Shown: in pieces, positions 55,627-63,998 of the stretch
How positions within the stretch are numbered: the first letter of the stretch is position 1
Layout of the letters: each line of letters starts with the position of its first letter
Assembly: GCF_006088715.1 (NCBI RefSeq)
Contig: NZ_CP030771.1
Coordinates: forward strand, 6,343,501 to 6,407,500
Source: Streptomyces sp. YIM 121038
Lineage (GTDB): Bacteria > Actinomycetota > Actinomycetes > Streptomycetales > Streptomycetaceae
DNA length: 64,000 bases
Reading direction: 5' to 3'
Program-made: the position numbers and the translations under genes
The notes under the pieces: generated by a model
The model's input: only the letters and a program-made list of their open reading frames with translations
Told to the model about the DNA's origin: nothing
The model's database searches: none

Positions 55627-56712
55627 ATGCGCTCCATATGGAACGGCGCCATCTCCTTCGGCCTGGTCAGCATCCCGATCAAGCTGGTGAACGCCACGGA
55701 GAGCCACTCGATCTCCTTCCGCCAGATCCACACGGAGGACGGCGGCCGCATCCGCTACCGCAAGGTCTGCGAGCTGGAGGACCGCGAGGTCCCGACCGCC
55801 GAGATCGGCAAGGGGTACGAGGACGCCGACGGCTCGGTCATCCCGATCACCGAGGACGACCTCGCCTCGCTGCCGATCCCGACCGCGAAGACCATCGAGA
55901 TCGTCTCGTTCGTTCCGGCGGACCGCATCGACCCGCTCCAGATGGACACGGCGTACTACCTGTCGGCCAACGGAGTGCCCGCCGCCAAGCCCTACACCCT
56001 GCTGCGCGAGGCGCTCAAGCGCAGCGACCGCGTGGCCATCGCCAAGTTCGCGCTGCGCGGCCGCGAACGGCTCGGCATGCTGCGCGTCGTGGACGACGTG
56101 ATCGCCATGCACGGCCTGCTGTGGCCGGACGAGATCCGCGCCACCGACAGCGTCGCCCCGGACGCGAGCGTCACCGTCCGCGACGCCGAACTCGACCTCG
56201 CGGACGCCCTCATGGACACCCTCGGCGAGGTCGACCTCGACTCGCTCCACGACGACTACCGCACCGCCGTGGAGGAGATGATCGCCGCCAAGGTCGAGGG
56301 CGGTACGACCACCGCCCCCGAGCCCGCCGCCGAGCCGGGCGGCGGCAAGGTCATCGACCTGATGGCCGCCCTGGAGAACAGCGTCCGCGCCGCCCGCACG
56401 GCCCGCGGCGAAGCGGAGGGCGGCAAGGAGGCCGAGGTCACGGAGCTGCCGACGCGCCGCTCCGCGCGTACGACCCCCAAGCAGGTGGGCGGCAAGAAGT
56501 CGACGACCGCGAGGAAGACCACGGCGGCGGCCCCGAAGAAGTCCACGGCGAAGACCGCCACGAAAAAGACGGCGACCACCAGGTCCACGGCGACGAAGTC
56601 CACGGCGACGAAGTCCACGGCCAAATCCACCGCCACCACCGCGAAGAAGGCGCCGACGAAGAAGAAGACGGCCACGGCCAAGAAGACACCGGCCAAGCGC
56701 CGGGCTTCATAG
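55627..56712 (+). CDS. ku: DNA end-binding protein Ku
   Basis: A 361-aa protein forming a homodimeric ring on double-strand ends and recruiting LigD. The core (1-250) starts MRSIWNGAISFGLVSIPIKL and has YRKVCELEDREVP, LPIPTAKTIEIVSFV and RVAIAKFALRGRERLGMLR. Residues about 280-361 form an H1-like Lys/Thr/Ala tail (repeats of TATKSTATKSTAK type), which in relatives binds DNA. ATG 55627 with AAAGGTG 6 nt upstream; a GTG at 55618 is also in frame. Longer than minimal Ku proteins of about 270 aa because of the tail. Confidence 0.96.
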   Translation: MRSIWNGAISFGLVSIPIKLVNATESHSISFRQIHTEDGGRIRYRKVCELEDREVPTAEIGKGYEDADGSVIPITEDDLASLPIPTAKTIEIVSFVPADRIDPLQMDTAYYLSANGVPAAKPYTLLREALKRSDRVAIAKFALRGRERLGMLRVVDDVIAMHGLLWPDEIRATDSVAPDASVTVRDAELDLADALMDTLGEVDLDSLHDDYRTAVEEMIAAKVEGGTTTAPEPAAEPGGGKVIDLMAALENSVRAARTARGEAEGGKEAEVTELPTRRSARTTPKQVGGKKSTTARKTTAAAPKKSTAKTATKKTATTRSTATKSTATKSTAKSTATTAKKAPTKKKTATAKKTPAKRRAS

Positions 56713-56732
56713 TCCACCGAGGGTCGCAGGAC

Positions 56733-57527
56733 CTATTCGCACACGGTCACAGCGAAGAGCCCCACCTCCTCCCGCCGGCTCCGTACGGTCTCGAACCCCG
56801 CCTCCCGGGCCCAGCCCTCCGTGAGGGCCGCGTTGCGGCACTTCATGATCCACAACCGCCCCTCCCGGTTGGGCAGCACGTTCGCGATGAAGTCCAGCTG
56901 GGGGTGGCGGGTCTGGGTGGTGCAGACGAGGACGCCGCCCGGGGCGAGCAGTCCGCGCAGGCGCTTGAGGGACGTACGGACGGTGTCGTCCTCAAGGAGC
57001 AGCTCGTACAGGCCCGAGACCACGATGACGTCCGGCGCCCCGGCCCGCGGCGGCTCGGGGTCGAACGCGTCCCCGCTCTCGTACGAGACGTTCGTGAGTC
57101 CCCGTGCCCGCGCGAGCGACGCGCCCTGGCGCAGCCCGGCCTCCGCGAGGTCGCGGCAGACCACCCGCACCCGCTCGGGCCCGTAGGCCGCGGCCAGGTC
57201 GTGCAGGTAGCGGCCGGGCCCCGCGGCCACGTCGAGGACGCGGACCGGGCGGCCGGGGCGCCGCTCGACCTGTTCGCGCAGCACGCGCTGGAGGAGGTCC
57301 CGGCGGGCGCGGATGGCGCGCCAGCCGACGGCGTCGAGGTAGACGCGGTCGACGAGACGGCCGACGCCGAGCGCGCCGCGCGCCCGGTTCACGTACACGT
57401 AGTCGAGCATCGTGCCGCTGTCGAAGCCGTGCCGGTAGCCGATACGGATGCCCGCGGAGCTCCGCCCGACCGTGCGCAATAGGCCCCGGAGCACCGCCCA
57501 CTTGAGGTTCCGCAGAGGTTTCGTCAT
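56733..57527 (-). CDS. Class I SAM-dependent methyltransferase
   Basis: A 264-aa protein. SAM motif I VRVLDVAAGPGRYLHDLAAA (about 94-113), VVCRDLAEAGLR, then APDVIVVSGLYELLLEDD. The N-terminal 80 residues are basic (GRSSAGIRIGYRHGFDSGTM) and precede the domain. Target unknown. Its stop lies 20 bp from the ku stop, so the two genes are convergent without room for a terminator. Confidence 0.85.
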   Translation of the reverse strand: MTKPLRNLKWAVLRGLLRTVGRSSAGIRIGYRHGFDSGTMLDYVYVNRARGALGVGRLVDRVYLDAVGWRAIRARRDLLQRVLREQVERRPGRPVRVLDVAAGPGRYLHDLAAAYGPERVRVVCRDLAEAGLRQGASLARARGLTNVSYESGDAFDPEPPRAGAPDVIVVSGLYELLLEDDTVRTSLKRLRGLLAPGGVLVCTTQTRHPQLDFIANVLPNREGRLWIMKCRNAALTEGWAREAGFETVRSRREEVGLFAVTVCE

Positions 57528-57655
57528 GCCCGCAAGCGTCCCGGCCGCACCGCGCGCGGGACATCCGTACGCCTACTCGGACGGCCCTGAGTAGGCCGCG
57601 GGGCGCGGCGGAAGGGGGGCGGGCAACGACTGCGGCTCACGGCAGAGTTGCTACC

Positions 57656-57757
57656 TTGATCCACGATTTTGATCCACGATTCAATTGATGCGACCGGCAA
57701 CGATGTGAGGATGTGCCGCAGCATCGATCGACATCGATCGATCGGCAAGCGATCGAC
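57656..57757. promoter_or_regulatory. Tandem 13-bp repeats and ATCGATCG cluster upstream of a methyltransferase
   Basis: TTGATCCACGATT occurs twice back to back (57656-57668, 57669-57681). A second cluster at 57721-57757 repeats ATCGATCG/GATCGAC four times. Both lie within 130 bp of the GTG at 57785, in an AT-rich island, and look like regulator sites. Confidence 0.65.
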
Positions 57758-57784
57758 AGGCCCACGCACCGCAGGAGGTCCCCC

Positions 57785-58603
57785 GTGACCGGTTCCGACC
57801 CCAGACTCGACTCGTCCGCCGAGATACGCGCGCGGATCGACACGAGCAAGCCCCACTCGGCACGCTTCTGGAACTACTTCGTGGGCGGCAAGGACAACTA
57901 CGAGAAGGACCGGGAGCTCGGCGACCAGATCAAGGAGATCTTCCCCGGCCTCGTCGACGTGGCCCGCACCAGCCGCCTCTTCCTCGGCCGGGCGGTCCGC
58001 CACCTGGCGGGGGAGCAGGGCGTCCGCCAGTTCCTCGACATCGGCACGGGCCTTCCGACCGCCGACAACACCCACGAGGTCGCCCAGCGCGTCGCCCCCG
58101 ACTCCCGCATCGTGTACGTGGACAACGACCCGCTGGTCCTCGCCCACGCCCGGGCCCTGCTCACCAGCACGCCCGAGGGCGAGACGGCGTACATCGACGC
58201 GAACATGTACGAGCCGGAGGCGATCCTCACCGAGGCCGCCAAGACCCTGGACCTCTCCCAGCCGGTCGCCCTGATGATCCTGAACACCCTGGGTCACGTC
58301 GCCGACTACGAGCAGGCCCGCGACCTGGTCAGTCGCGTGATGGCCGGCCTCCCCTCCGGCAGCTACCTGGTGATCAGCGACTCCACCGCCACCAGCGAGG
58401 GCATGATCGCGGCGTCGAACGCCTACAACGAGAGCGGCGCGATCCCCTACTACGTCCGCAGCGTCGAGGAGATCACCGGCTTCTTCGACGGCCTCACCCT
58501 GGTCGACCCCGGCGTCGCCCAGGTCACCCGCTGGCGCCCCGAGCCCACCACCGACACCACCACGGAGGTCGACGCCTACGCCGGCGTCGCCCGCAAGCCC
58601 TGA
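57785..58603 (+). CDS. SAM-dependent methyltransferase, Streptomyces DUF574 type
   Basis: A 272-aa protein of the Methyltransf_19 family, abundant in actinomycetes. Signature SKPHSARFWNYFVGGKDNYE near the N-terminus, SAM motif FLDIGTGLPTADNTHEVAQ, YVDNDPLVLAHA and VALMILNTLGHV. AGGAGG 5 nt before the GTG. Substrates of the family are unknown; members are often tied to development regulators. A set of repeats lies upstream. Confidence 0.92.
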   Translation: MTGSDPRLDSSAEIRARIDTSKPHSARFWNYFVGGKDNYEKDRELGDQIKEIFPGLVDVARTSRLFLGRAVRHLAGEQGVRQFLDIGTGLPTADNTHEVAQRVAPDSRIVYVDNDPLVLAHARALLTSTPEGETAYIDANMYEPEAILTEAAKTLDLSQPVALMILNTLGHVADYEQARDLVSRVMAGLPSGSYLVISDSTATSEGMIAASNAYNESGAIPYYVRSVEEITGFFDGLTLVDPGVAQVTRWRPEPTTDTTTEVDAYAGVARKP

Positions 58604-58717
58604 CCTGCGAAGCGGCGCCCGCCCCGGCCCCCCGGGCGCCGCCCGCAAACCCATTCCTGAGGACCACCGAAGAGCTGGTAGGGTTCTACCCGTCGCCGCG
58701 AACACCGCGACCGACAC

Positions 58718-58789
58718 GCCCCCGTAGCTCAGGGGATAGAGCAACGGCCTCCGGAGCCGTGTGCGCAGGTTCGAATCCTGCCGGGGGCA
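58718..58789 (+). tRNA. tRNA-Arg(CCG)
   Basis: Full cloverleaf: acceptor GCCCCCG / CGGGGGC, D-arm GCTC...GAGC, anticodon stem ACGGC/GCCGT with loop CTCCGGA (anticodon CCG), T-arm GCAGG-TTCGAAT-CCTGC, discriminator A. CCA is not encoded. Integrase and other mobile genes begin just downstream, so its 3' half (TTCGAATCCTGCCGGGGGCA) is the probable attachment site. Confidence 0.97.
58768..58789 (+). other. Probable attachment site (attL) in the tRNA 3' end
   Basis: By analogy with actinomycete integrative elements, integration restores the tRNA gene, leaving a direct copy of its 3' end at the far side. The second copy is not in this window, so the far end lies beyond 64,000. Confidence 0.5.
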
Positions 58790-58841
58790 CTCGCCGAGGA
58801 TCAGCAGAAGTCGCACGCTGACCAGGGCGGATGCCGACAGA

Positions 58842-58878
58842 AGAGGGCGGGAGTCAGTCTCACTGACTCCCGCCCTCT
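58842..58878. terminator. Strong hairpin after tRNA-Arg
   Basis: Perfect 17-bp arms (58842-58858, 58862-58878) with loop CTC, then GTTGTCTCT. The strongest hairpin in this part of the window; terminates the tRNA transcript and shields the mobile element. Confidence 0.9.
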
Positions 58879-58894
58879 CTCGTTGTCTCTCAGC

Positions 58895-58925
58895 GTTCGC
58901 GACACACCTGCGACACACGTTCGCG
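58895..58925. repeat. Direct repeats near the attachment site
   Basis: GTTCGCG at 58895-58901 and 58919-58925 bracket two copies of CGACACAC (58900-58907 and 58911-58918, 11-bp spacing). Placed about 110 bp inside the element end, they fit arm-type integrase/excisionase sites. Confidence 0.6.
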
Positions 58926-58985
58926 CCGTTGGCTTGTTCGGTCAAAGTTGCGTGCTGCCCTTGTCGGAGCTGGCATCCTCGGGCC

Positions 58986-59951
58986 ATGCTTCGACGGATC
59001 CACTCTCGACTCGTGATGAGGCGGCGAGCAAAGGCAAACGCGGCGATACGCAAGCTACAGGTTGATGCCGAGTATCTGGGAATAGGGGAAATTCCGGGAC
59101 CTGTTCGAGTGGCATTGCGTACCTATCATGAGACCCACTGGCAGATGTGGGTAATATTTGTTCCACTCGGATTTTGCGTACTGAAGTTTCTGGGATCTCT
59201 TAGTCGAAATCTGATAGATGCCTATGCCCCGGCTTGGGTCGAGGAGGATATTTACGGCGAGTCGGGTGGGGCTTCGATGGCCACTACTGCTGGCTGGCTC
59301 TCTTTCGGGCATAGTGTGATCTTCATTCTCCTGGGCTTCCTCATGACTCGTCGTTTGGCTGTAGGGGTGGCGCATGTTTTTGGAGTTCGTAGCCTTGCCT
59401 TCGAGAGAGTTCAGCGATGGGCGGATCTGATTGGTGAGTGCGCTGAGACTGTTCGTGCTCCTCACATGAGGCCAGACCTGCAAGCTGTATCTCTGAGGCT
59501 TGCGGTGCTCAGGGTTAAGGGTGCTAGGTCGATGCGAGGCACCGTGCCAGCTTTCTCGCCACGACGACCCACGCTGCGGAGGCATGCGAACCAAGTGGTG
59601 GCAGCCGTGCGTGCGGCTCACGCCGAATTCGACGTTGACAGAAAGGCGGCTGCTCGAAAGCTTGCTGGGCTGATGCTGAAAATAAGTGACCGCTATTCTC
59701 AAGGTTACGTCGGAGCTCTCTTGGATAGCGAGCAATTGGCGGCCCCTGGTCGGCGCCACGAATCCATTCACTTGGCATTCATGGCCGGAGTGATGGCTGT
59801 GGCAGGCTTGGCTGTTCAGATTCTGCACGTGCCAGCGCCGCTCGCGTTTGGCGTGGTATTCCTTTATGGGGCGTGGATCTATCGAAGTGCAGCCAGTGCC
59901 GGGTTGGCGGTGCTGGCTGCACTAATTCCAGCGTTCCTTCCGGGGAAGTGA
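58986..59951 (+). CDS. Unknown membrane protein between tRNA and integrase (element cargo)
   Basis: A 321-aa protein without recognised family. Two N-terminal membrane helices (MWVIFVPLGFCVLKFLG, WLSFGHSVIFILLGFLM) are followed by a cytoplasmic helical domain (about 125-255; basic, with RRPTLRRHANQVVAAVRAAH and KLAGLMLKISDRYSQGYVG), then two or three more helices (LAFMAGVMAVAGLAVQIL, FGVVFLYGAWIY, GLAVLAALIPAFLPG). Base use is visibly AT-richer, with many A/T third positions, unlike all chromosomal neighbours, so it was acquired. It ends 8 bp from the integrase stop (convergent). Such slots often carry defence or immunity genes; no function is proven. Confidence 0.82.
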   Translation: MLRRIHSRLVMRRRAKANAAIRKLQVDAEYLGIGEIPGPVRVALRTYHETHWQMWVIFVPLGFCVLKFLGSLSRNLIDAYAPAWVEEDIYGESGGASMATTAGWLSFGHSVIFILLGFLMTRRLAVGVAHVFGVRSLAFERVQRWADLIGECAETVRAPHMRPDLQAVSLRLAVLRVKGARSMRGTVPAFSPRRPTLRRHANQVVAAVRAAHAEFDVDRKAAARKLAGLMLKISDRYSQGYVGALLDSEQLAAPGRRHESIHLAFMAGVMAVAGLAVQILHVPAPLAFGVVFLYGAWIYRSAASAGLAVLAALIPAFLPGK

Positions 59952-59958
59952 CGTCGAT

Positions 59959-61470
59959 TTAAGGCGCGGCTTCCTCGTCCTCCATCAACCTTTCGATCTT
60001 CATGTTGGCTGCTTCTTCGTGTCCGTCGATACATCCGTGGTAGCGGCGGTGGATCACCTCCGGAGAGTTGCCAACTCTGCGGGCCACCTCTGCGATGGGT
60101 ACCCCGGCGTTCAGCCATCGAGTGATGCATGCATGTCGCAGGTCGTACGGGCGCCCGGCCAACGGCGAGGCAACGCGTCCCGACGGTAGGGCGTACTCCC
60201 GCGCTTCCTCCCACACCCGCCAGTAGGTGGATGACCCGACCACTCCGCCGCGCTCGTTGCCGAACACGCGCCCTTCCTTGGCGGTCCCGAACTCCTTCAG
60301 ATGGGTCCGCAGGATGGCGACCAGTACGGGTGGGATGGGGACCGGCCGGTCGGTGGACGCTTCCCGCGCTTTCAGTCCCCGGCGGTCGTGCCGTTCCCCG
60401 GAGTCTGTCCACTGCTTCCCGGAGACGGGACGCGTCTCCCGCAGCGTCAGAGTGCCCCACTCGGGCTGGGGCTGCCGGAAGCCCTTGACGAGGCTCACGA
60501 CGTACGGGGGCGGCTCGGGAAGGTGGCAGTCCGACAGCCGGAGCCCGACCGCTTCGGCGGGCCGGAGCCCGGCGTAGTACAGGACCGCGTAGAAGGCGAC
60601 CAGGCGCCGCCCACGGCAGCGATCCCACGAGCCGACGTAGGAGACGGCGGTGAGCAGCTGTCGGGCCTGTACGGCGTTCACCAGGACGCGTGGGTCCACC
60701 ACATCGTTGGAGCCGACGCGCTTGCGGCGGGTGCGCTGGAGTGGGTTCTCCGGGAGCTCTCCTGTGGCCACGGCGTGTTCGAGCGCGGCGTTCAAGGCTC
60801 GGCGGCGCCGTTTGTACGTGTCGCCTGCTGCTGGGGTGCCGTCGAGCTTGTAGCTGACGCGGTACATCACGCCGTCGAGGACCTCAGCGTCGGCCATGTC
60901 GGCCAGCGGCCGGTCGGTCTTCGTGACCCAGTCGTACGCGGCCTTGAGTTCGGCCGGCGGATCCTGCCTGGCGTTCGCGGGCACGATCCCCCACCGGAAG
61001 GCCAGCCGCAGGGACTCATCCGCGGGAGTGCCATCTCCGTGCCTGACCATGGCGAGCGTCACGGCCGCGAGGCCGTCGGCCATGCCCTCGCGGGTCTTGG
61101 CCGCGCTCGTGCGCCACCGCCCGGCCACGTACTTCCGGCAGAACTCGAACCATCGCACCGGCGGTTCGGCATCAGCGGCTTCGGCTGCTTCAGCCGCGGC
61201 GCGTACTTCGGACTCTGGCAGGCCCGATTCGATCTCGAACGCTTCACCGCGCCGGTTCATGGCGTGCCACAGTTCGTTCCGGCGGCTTTCGGCGAGCGGG
61301 TACGTGGTGAACGTGTCGCCGCACACCTGGCCTGCCACCACCCAACGAAGACGCCAGGGGCGGGACTTACGGCCGGTCTTGGAGATCTTCCACAGCTTGA
61401 CGTCGAATGTGTAGCCCGGCCGGGCCGACCCGCGAGGCCTCCGGGGCGGGGCGTCGTTCTCGTCGCTCAC
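59959..61470 (-). CDS. int: Tyrosine site-specific recombinase (integrase)
   Basis: A 503-aa integrase that inserts the element at the tRNA-Arg gene. SAM-like core-binding domain (about 100-260), catalytic domain with Arg in YYAGLRPAEAVGLRLSD, His-x-x-Arg in YDLRHACITRWLNAG and the nucleophile Tyr in VIHRRYHGCIDGHEE. An extra N-terminal arm-binding-like domain (residues 15-70) is present. GTG start overlaps the excisionase stop (GTGA). It is the element's last gene before the cargo gene and tRNA. Confidence 0.95.
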   Translation of the reverse strand: MSDENDAPPRRPRGSARPGYTFDVKLWKISKTGRKSRPWRLRWVVAGQVCGDTFTTYPLAESRRNELWHAMNRRGEAFEIESGLPESEVRAAAEAAEAADAEPPVRWFEFCRKYVAGRWRTSAAKTREGMADGLAAVTLAMVRHGDGTPADESLRLAFRWGIVPANARQDPPAELKAAYDWVTKTDRPLADMADAEVLDGVMYRVSYKLDGTPAAGDTYKRRRRALNAALEHAVATGELPENPLQRTRRKRVGSNDVVDPRVLVNAVQARQLLTAVSYVGSWDRCRGRRLVAFYAVLYYAGLRPAEAVGLRLSDCHLPEPPPYVVSLVKGFRQPQPEWGTLTLRETRPVSGKQWTDSGERHDRRGLKAREASTDRPVPIPPVLVAILRTHLKEFGTAKEGRVFGNERGGVVGSSTYWRVWEEAREYALPSGRVASPLAGRPYDLRHACITRWLNAGVPIAEVARRVGNSPEVIHRRYHGCIDGHEEAANMKIERLMEDEEAAP

Positions 61471-61661
61471 GCGGCGTCCTCCCGCTCCGCGAGCCAGCGC
61501 TCGTACTCCGACCGCCGTATCCGGACGTCGCCGTTCGGCAGCTTGATCGAGCGAGGAGCCTTACCGAGCTGGCGCCACCGGTAGAACGTCGACGCGGCGA
61601 CCCGCAGGTCTTCGATGACCTCCTGGACGGTCAGCTTCTCGTCCCGTGTGCGGGCGCTCAT
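61467..61661 (-). CDS. xis: Excisionase (MerR/HTH_17 type)
   Basis: A 64-aa DNA-bending protein: LTVQEVIEDLRVAASTFYRW then RQLGKAPRSIKLPNGDVRIR and EYERWLAER, the winged helix of small excisionases. It directs the integrase toward excision. Both ends overlap neighbours (ATGA with the ATPase gene, GTGA with int), so excision protein and integrase are made from one message with the replication genes. Confidence 0.93.
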   Translation of the reverse strand: MSARTRDEKLTVQEVIEDLRVAASTFYRWRQLGKAPRSIKLPNGDVRIRRSEYERWLAEREDAA

Positions 61662-62815
61662 GTCGCCGTCCCTTCGGTGTCGTCCGCACCGGACACCCCG
61701 GACAGCTCCAATTGCGACTGTCCGGGCTTTCCATGCTGGTCAGGAGGGGTGGCCGGACTGCCGGACAGTGCGGACACGTCTTGGGCGTCCTGAGTGCGGG
61801 CCTCGGTGTCCGGGTAGTAGCGGCCGCCGGCGTCCTTGCTGAGCTGCCCGGCGTCGGCCATGCGGTTGCACGTACGGCGGATCGTGTCGATGTCGACCTG
61901 CGGCAGCTCGCCCGCCATGTCCTTGGGTTTGGCGCCGGGATGCGCGCGGACGTACCGCAGGATCGTGGCGCGGGTGTCGCTGACGGTGTGGTCGGAAGCC
62001 GGGCCTTCCAGCAGACGCCAGGCTCCGGAGGCGGGTTCGAAGCTGAGCGCGTACTCGGCTTCGTCCACGTCGCGGCCGGTGACGTGCAGGATGCCGTCGG
62101 CCTGCCCACGGGCTCGCTTGAGTACGAGCGTGGCGTCGGCGGCGCCCGCGATGCCGTTGGTGCCGGAGACCTCGGTGAGGAAGTCCTCGGAGCCTGCCTT
62201 GCGGACGTGGTGCACGAGGACGACGGCCACGCCGTAGTGGTCGGCGAGGCGCTTGGCGTAGCCGACGGCGACGTAGTCCGCGTCGTACGCCGAGACCCCT
62301 GCCGGGGATGGTCCGCGCATCTTGGCGAACACGTCGACGACGACCATGCGAGCTTCCGGGTTCCGCTCCAGCCACTGGGCGATGGCCTCGCTCCCGCCCT
62401 GAGGGAAGGACGGACACTCGGTGACCAAGGTCAGGCCACCGGGCGCGGGCCGCCCTTCGAGGAGCTTGCCCATACGCGTCTGAAGACGGCGCGGGGTGTC
62501 TTCAAGGGCGAGGTAGAGCACCGGGCCGCCCTGGACGGTCACGGAACCGAACGCCTTGCCTCCGGCGGCGACGGACAGCCCGAGCCCGAGAGAGAGCCAG
62601 GACTTGCCGACCTTGGGCGGCCCGGCGAGCACGCTGACACCTTCGGCGAGAATGCCGGGCACAGCCCACTTCGGCTCAGGGAAGCGCGTGGCCATGAGCT
62701 GATCAGCTGTCCAAGCGGTCCGAGGACGCTCCCGCTTCGGTGGTGAGGTGGGGGTGGTTTCTCGGTCACCGGGGACGGAGTACAGGTGCAGGGGCGGGAT
62801 GGGGCTTGTGCTCAT
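61658..62815 (-). CDS. RecA-like AAA ATPase / replicative helicase (RepA-type)
   Basis: A 385-aa ATPase of the RepA/DnaB-like class. Walker A AGPPKVGKSWLSLGLGLS, Walker B MVVVDVFAKMRG, HHVRKAGSEDFLTEVSGTNG and TGRDVDEAEYALSFE. Residues 280-345 are a winged helix (ILRYVRAHPGAKPKDMAGEL, TIRRTCNRMADAGQL), probably binding the origin. A Gln/Ser-rich tail ends it. Works with the primase-polymerase upstream in element replication. Start overlaps the primase stop (ATGA). Confidence 0.9.
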   Translation of the reverse strand: MSTSPIPPLHLYSVPGDRETTPTSPPKRERPRTAWTADQLMATRFPEPKWAVPGILAEGVSVLAGPPKVGKSWLSLGLGLSVAAGGKAFGSVTVQGGPVLYLALEDTPRRLQTRMGKLLEGRPAPGGLTLVTECPSFPQGGSEAIAQWLERNPEARMVVVDVFAKMRGPSPAGVSAYDADYVAVGYAKRLADHYGVAVVLVHHVRKAGSEDFLTEVSGTNGIAGAADATLVLKRARGQADGILHVTGRDVDEAEYALSFEPASGAWRLLEGPASDHTVSDTRATILRYVRAHPGAKPKDMAGELPQVDIDTIRRTCNRMADAGQLSKDAGGRYYPDTEARTQDAQDVSALSGSPATPPDQHGKPGQSQLELSGVSGADDTEGTAT

Positions 62816-63708
62816 GCCGCGACCGTCCGGGGGCGCCGGGCTCCGGCCCGCAGACCGGAGGCAATGGTGCGCCGTGCCTCGCGCTCACCCTGGCCAACCT
62901 GAAGCGCGGCCGTGAGGAGCCAGCCGGTGACGTCGCCCTCGCTCAGCTCGCCTCCCGCGACGAGCTGGCCGAGGGCGACGGCGGCGATGTAGAGGCTGTT
63001 GTTGTGCTCGTGCGGGCCGGAGCCGGTGACCCGCTCCACCTCACCGTTGACCGCGGACCGGAGGAAGGCGGTGCGACGTCCCCGGCCGGTGAGGGCGACC
63101 GTGATGGGCGTCTGTGGGGGAAGGGGAGCCGGGCGCAGGAGTTCGGCGAGCCAGCCCGGCAGGGGCGCCGCGGGGGAGTCGCGGATGACCTCGTACGGGC
63201 GTCCGGCGACGACGCTGCCCGCACCGACCACGAGACCGCCCCATGCGCGAGTGTCGACCTTCCAGCCCAGCCCTCGCGCGCTGTCACCGGCGGTGTTGCG
63301 CAGGAGTTCGCCCTCTGGCGCGGTGAAGTACAGATGGGTGCCGCCGCTCCACGTGCGCACGGTGTAGGTGTCGGAGGGGAAGGGCTGGCCGTGACGCTCG
63401 CAGAGCACGGCGAGTACGTCGGCGCCGTCGGTGACGTCGTGCTCGGCCCAAGAGGCCGGCGGGGTGTCGCTGGGATGCTTGGGCTTGTCCAGGTCGATGA
63501 CGACCAGGCCGGAAGGCCCGGTGGCGATGCCGACGTTGAAGGCGGCGGACCATGCGCGGGTGATTCGGTCCGGGGCGGAGGTGGCGCGAGCTTCCCAGTT
63601 GGAGACAGCGGGGCGCTTGTCGCCGGTGGTGAGAGGGAAGACTCGCCAGTCACGCGACGCGGCGTCCAGCGCGGCGGCGAACTGGGCAGAGCCGACCGGG
63701 TGCGGCAT
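62812..63708 (-). CDS. Bifunctional DNA primase/polymerase (prim-pol)
   Basis: A 298-aa archaeo-eukaryotic primase-type enzyme that primes and extends the element's replication. N-terminal WRVFPLTTGDKRPAVSNWEA, NVGIATGPSGLVVIDLDKPK (metal-binding Asp pair), SGGTHLYFTAPEG and the catalytic His, then GWKVDTRAWGGLVVGAGSVV. The C-terminal helical PriCT-like part (SLYIAAVALGQLVAGGELSE) follows. AGGAG 10 nt before the ATG. With the downstream ATPase it resembles the RepPP-type module of actinomycete integrative elements. Confidence 0.93.
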   Translation of the reverse strand: MPHPVGSAQFAAALDAASRDWRVFPLTTGDKRPAVSNWEARATSAPDRITRAWSAAFNVGIATGPSGLVVIDLDKPKHPSDTPPASWAEHDVTDGADVLAVLCERHGQPFPSDTYTVRTWSGGTHLYFTAPEGELLRNTAGDSARGLGWKVDTRAWGGLVVGAGSVVAGRPYEVIRDSPAAPLPGWLAELLRPAPLPPQTPITVALTGRGRRTAFLRSAVNGEVERVTGSGPHEHNNSLYIAAVALGQLVAGGELSEGDVTGWLLTAALQVGQGEREARRTIASGLRAGARRPRTVAA

Positions 63709-63797
63709 CCTGGGGTTCTCCTGTTCTGTCTACGGATGGGCAGGGAGAACCGCGGCGGCGGGCGACCTTGCTGGGGAGTCCCGCCGCCGCGGCGCAT

Positions 63798-63998
63798 CTA
63801 GGCGTCGGGGTGGTCTGCGCAGTTGCACTGGTAGGTCAGCCACTGGCAGTTGGGGCAGCGTCCTGCGGCGATGAGTTCTGCACGGCGGGCAGGAACGTCT
63901 TGCGTGCCCGTGCTGCCGGATGGCTGGAGGCGAGGGGCGGACTTGTCCCCGATGGCGGGCAGGGGGTACCAGGTGGCGAGCTGGTACATCTCCAGCAC
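63798..63998 (-). CDS. Small zinc-ribbon-like protein (possibly 5'-incomplete)
   Basis: A short protein of up to 66 aa with a C-terminal CPNCQWLTYQCNC (C-x2-C-x7-C-x-C) likely metal-binding knuckle. The frame is open to the right edge; GTG 63998 and ATG 63989 are both possible, and it may start outside. It lies upstream of the primase on the same strand, in the replication transcript. No function known. Confidence 0.6.
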   Translation of the reverse strand: MLEMYQLATWYPLPAIGDKSAPRLQPSGSTGTQDVPARRAELIAAGRCPNCQWLTYQCNCADHPDA

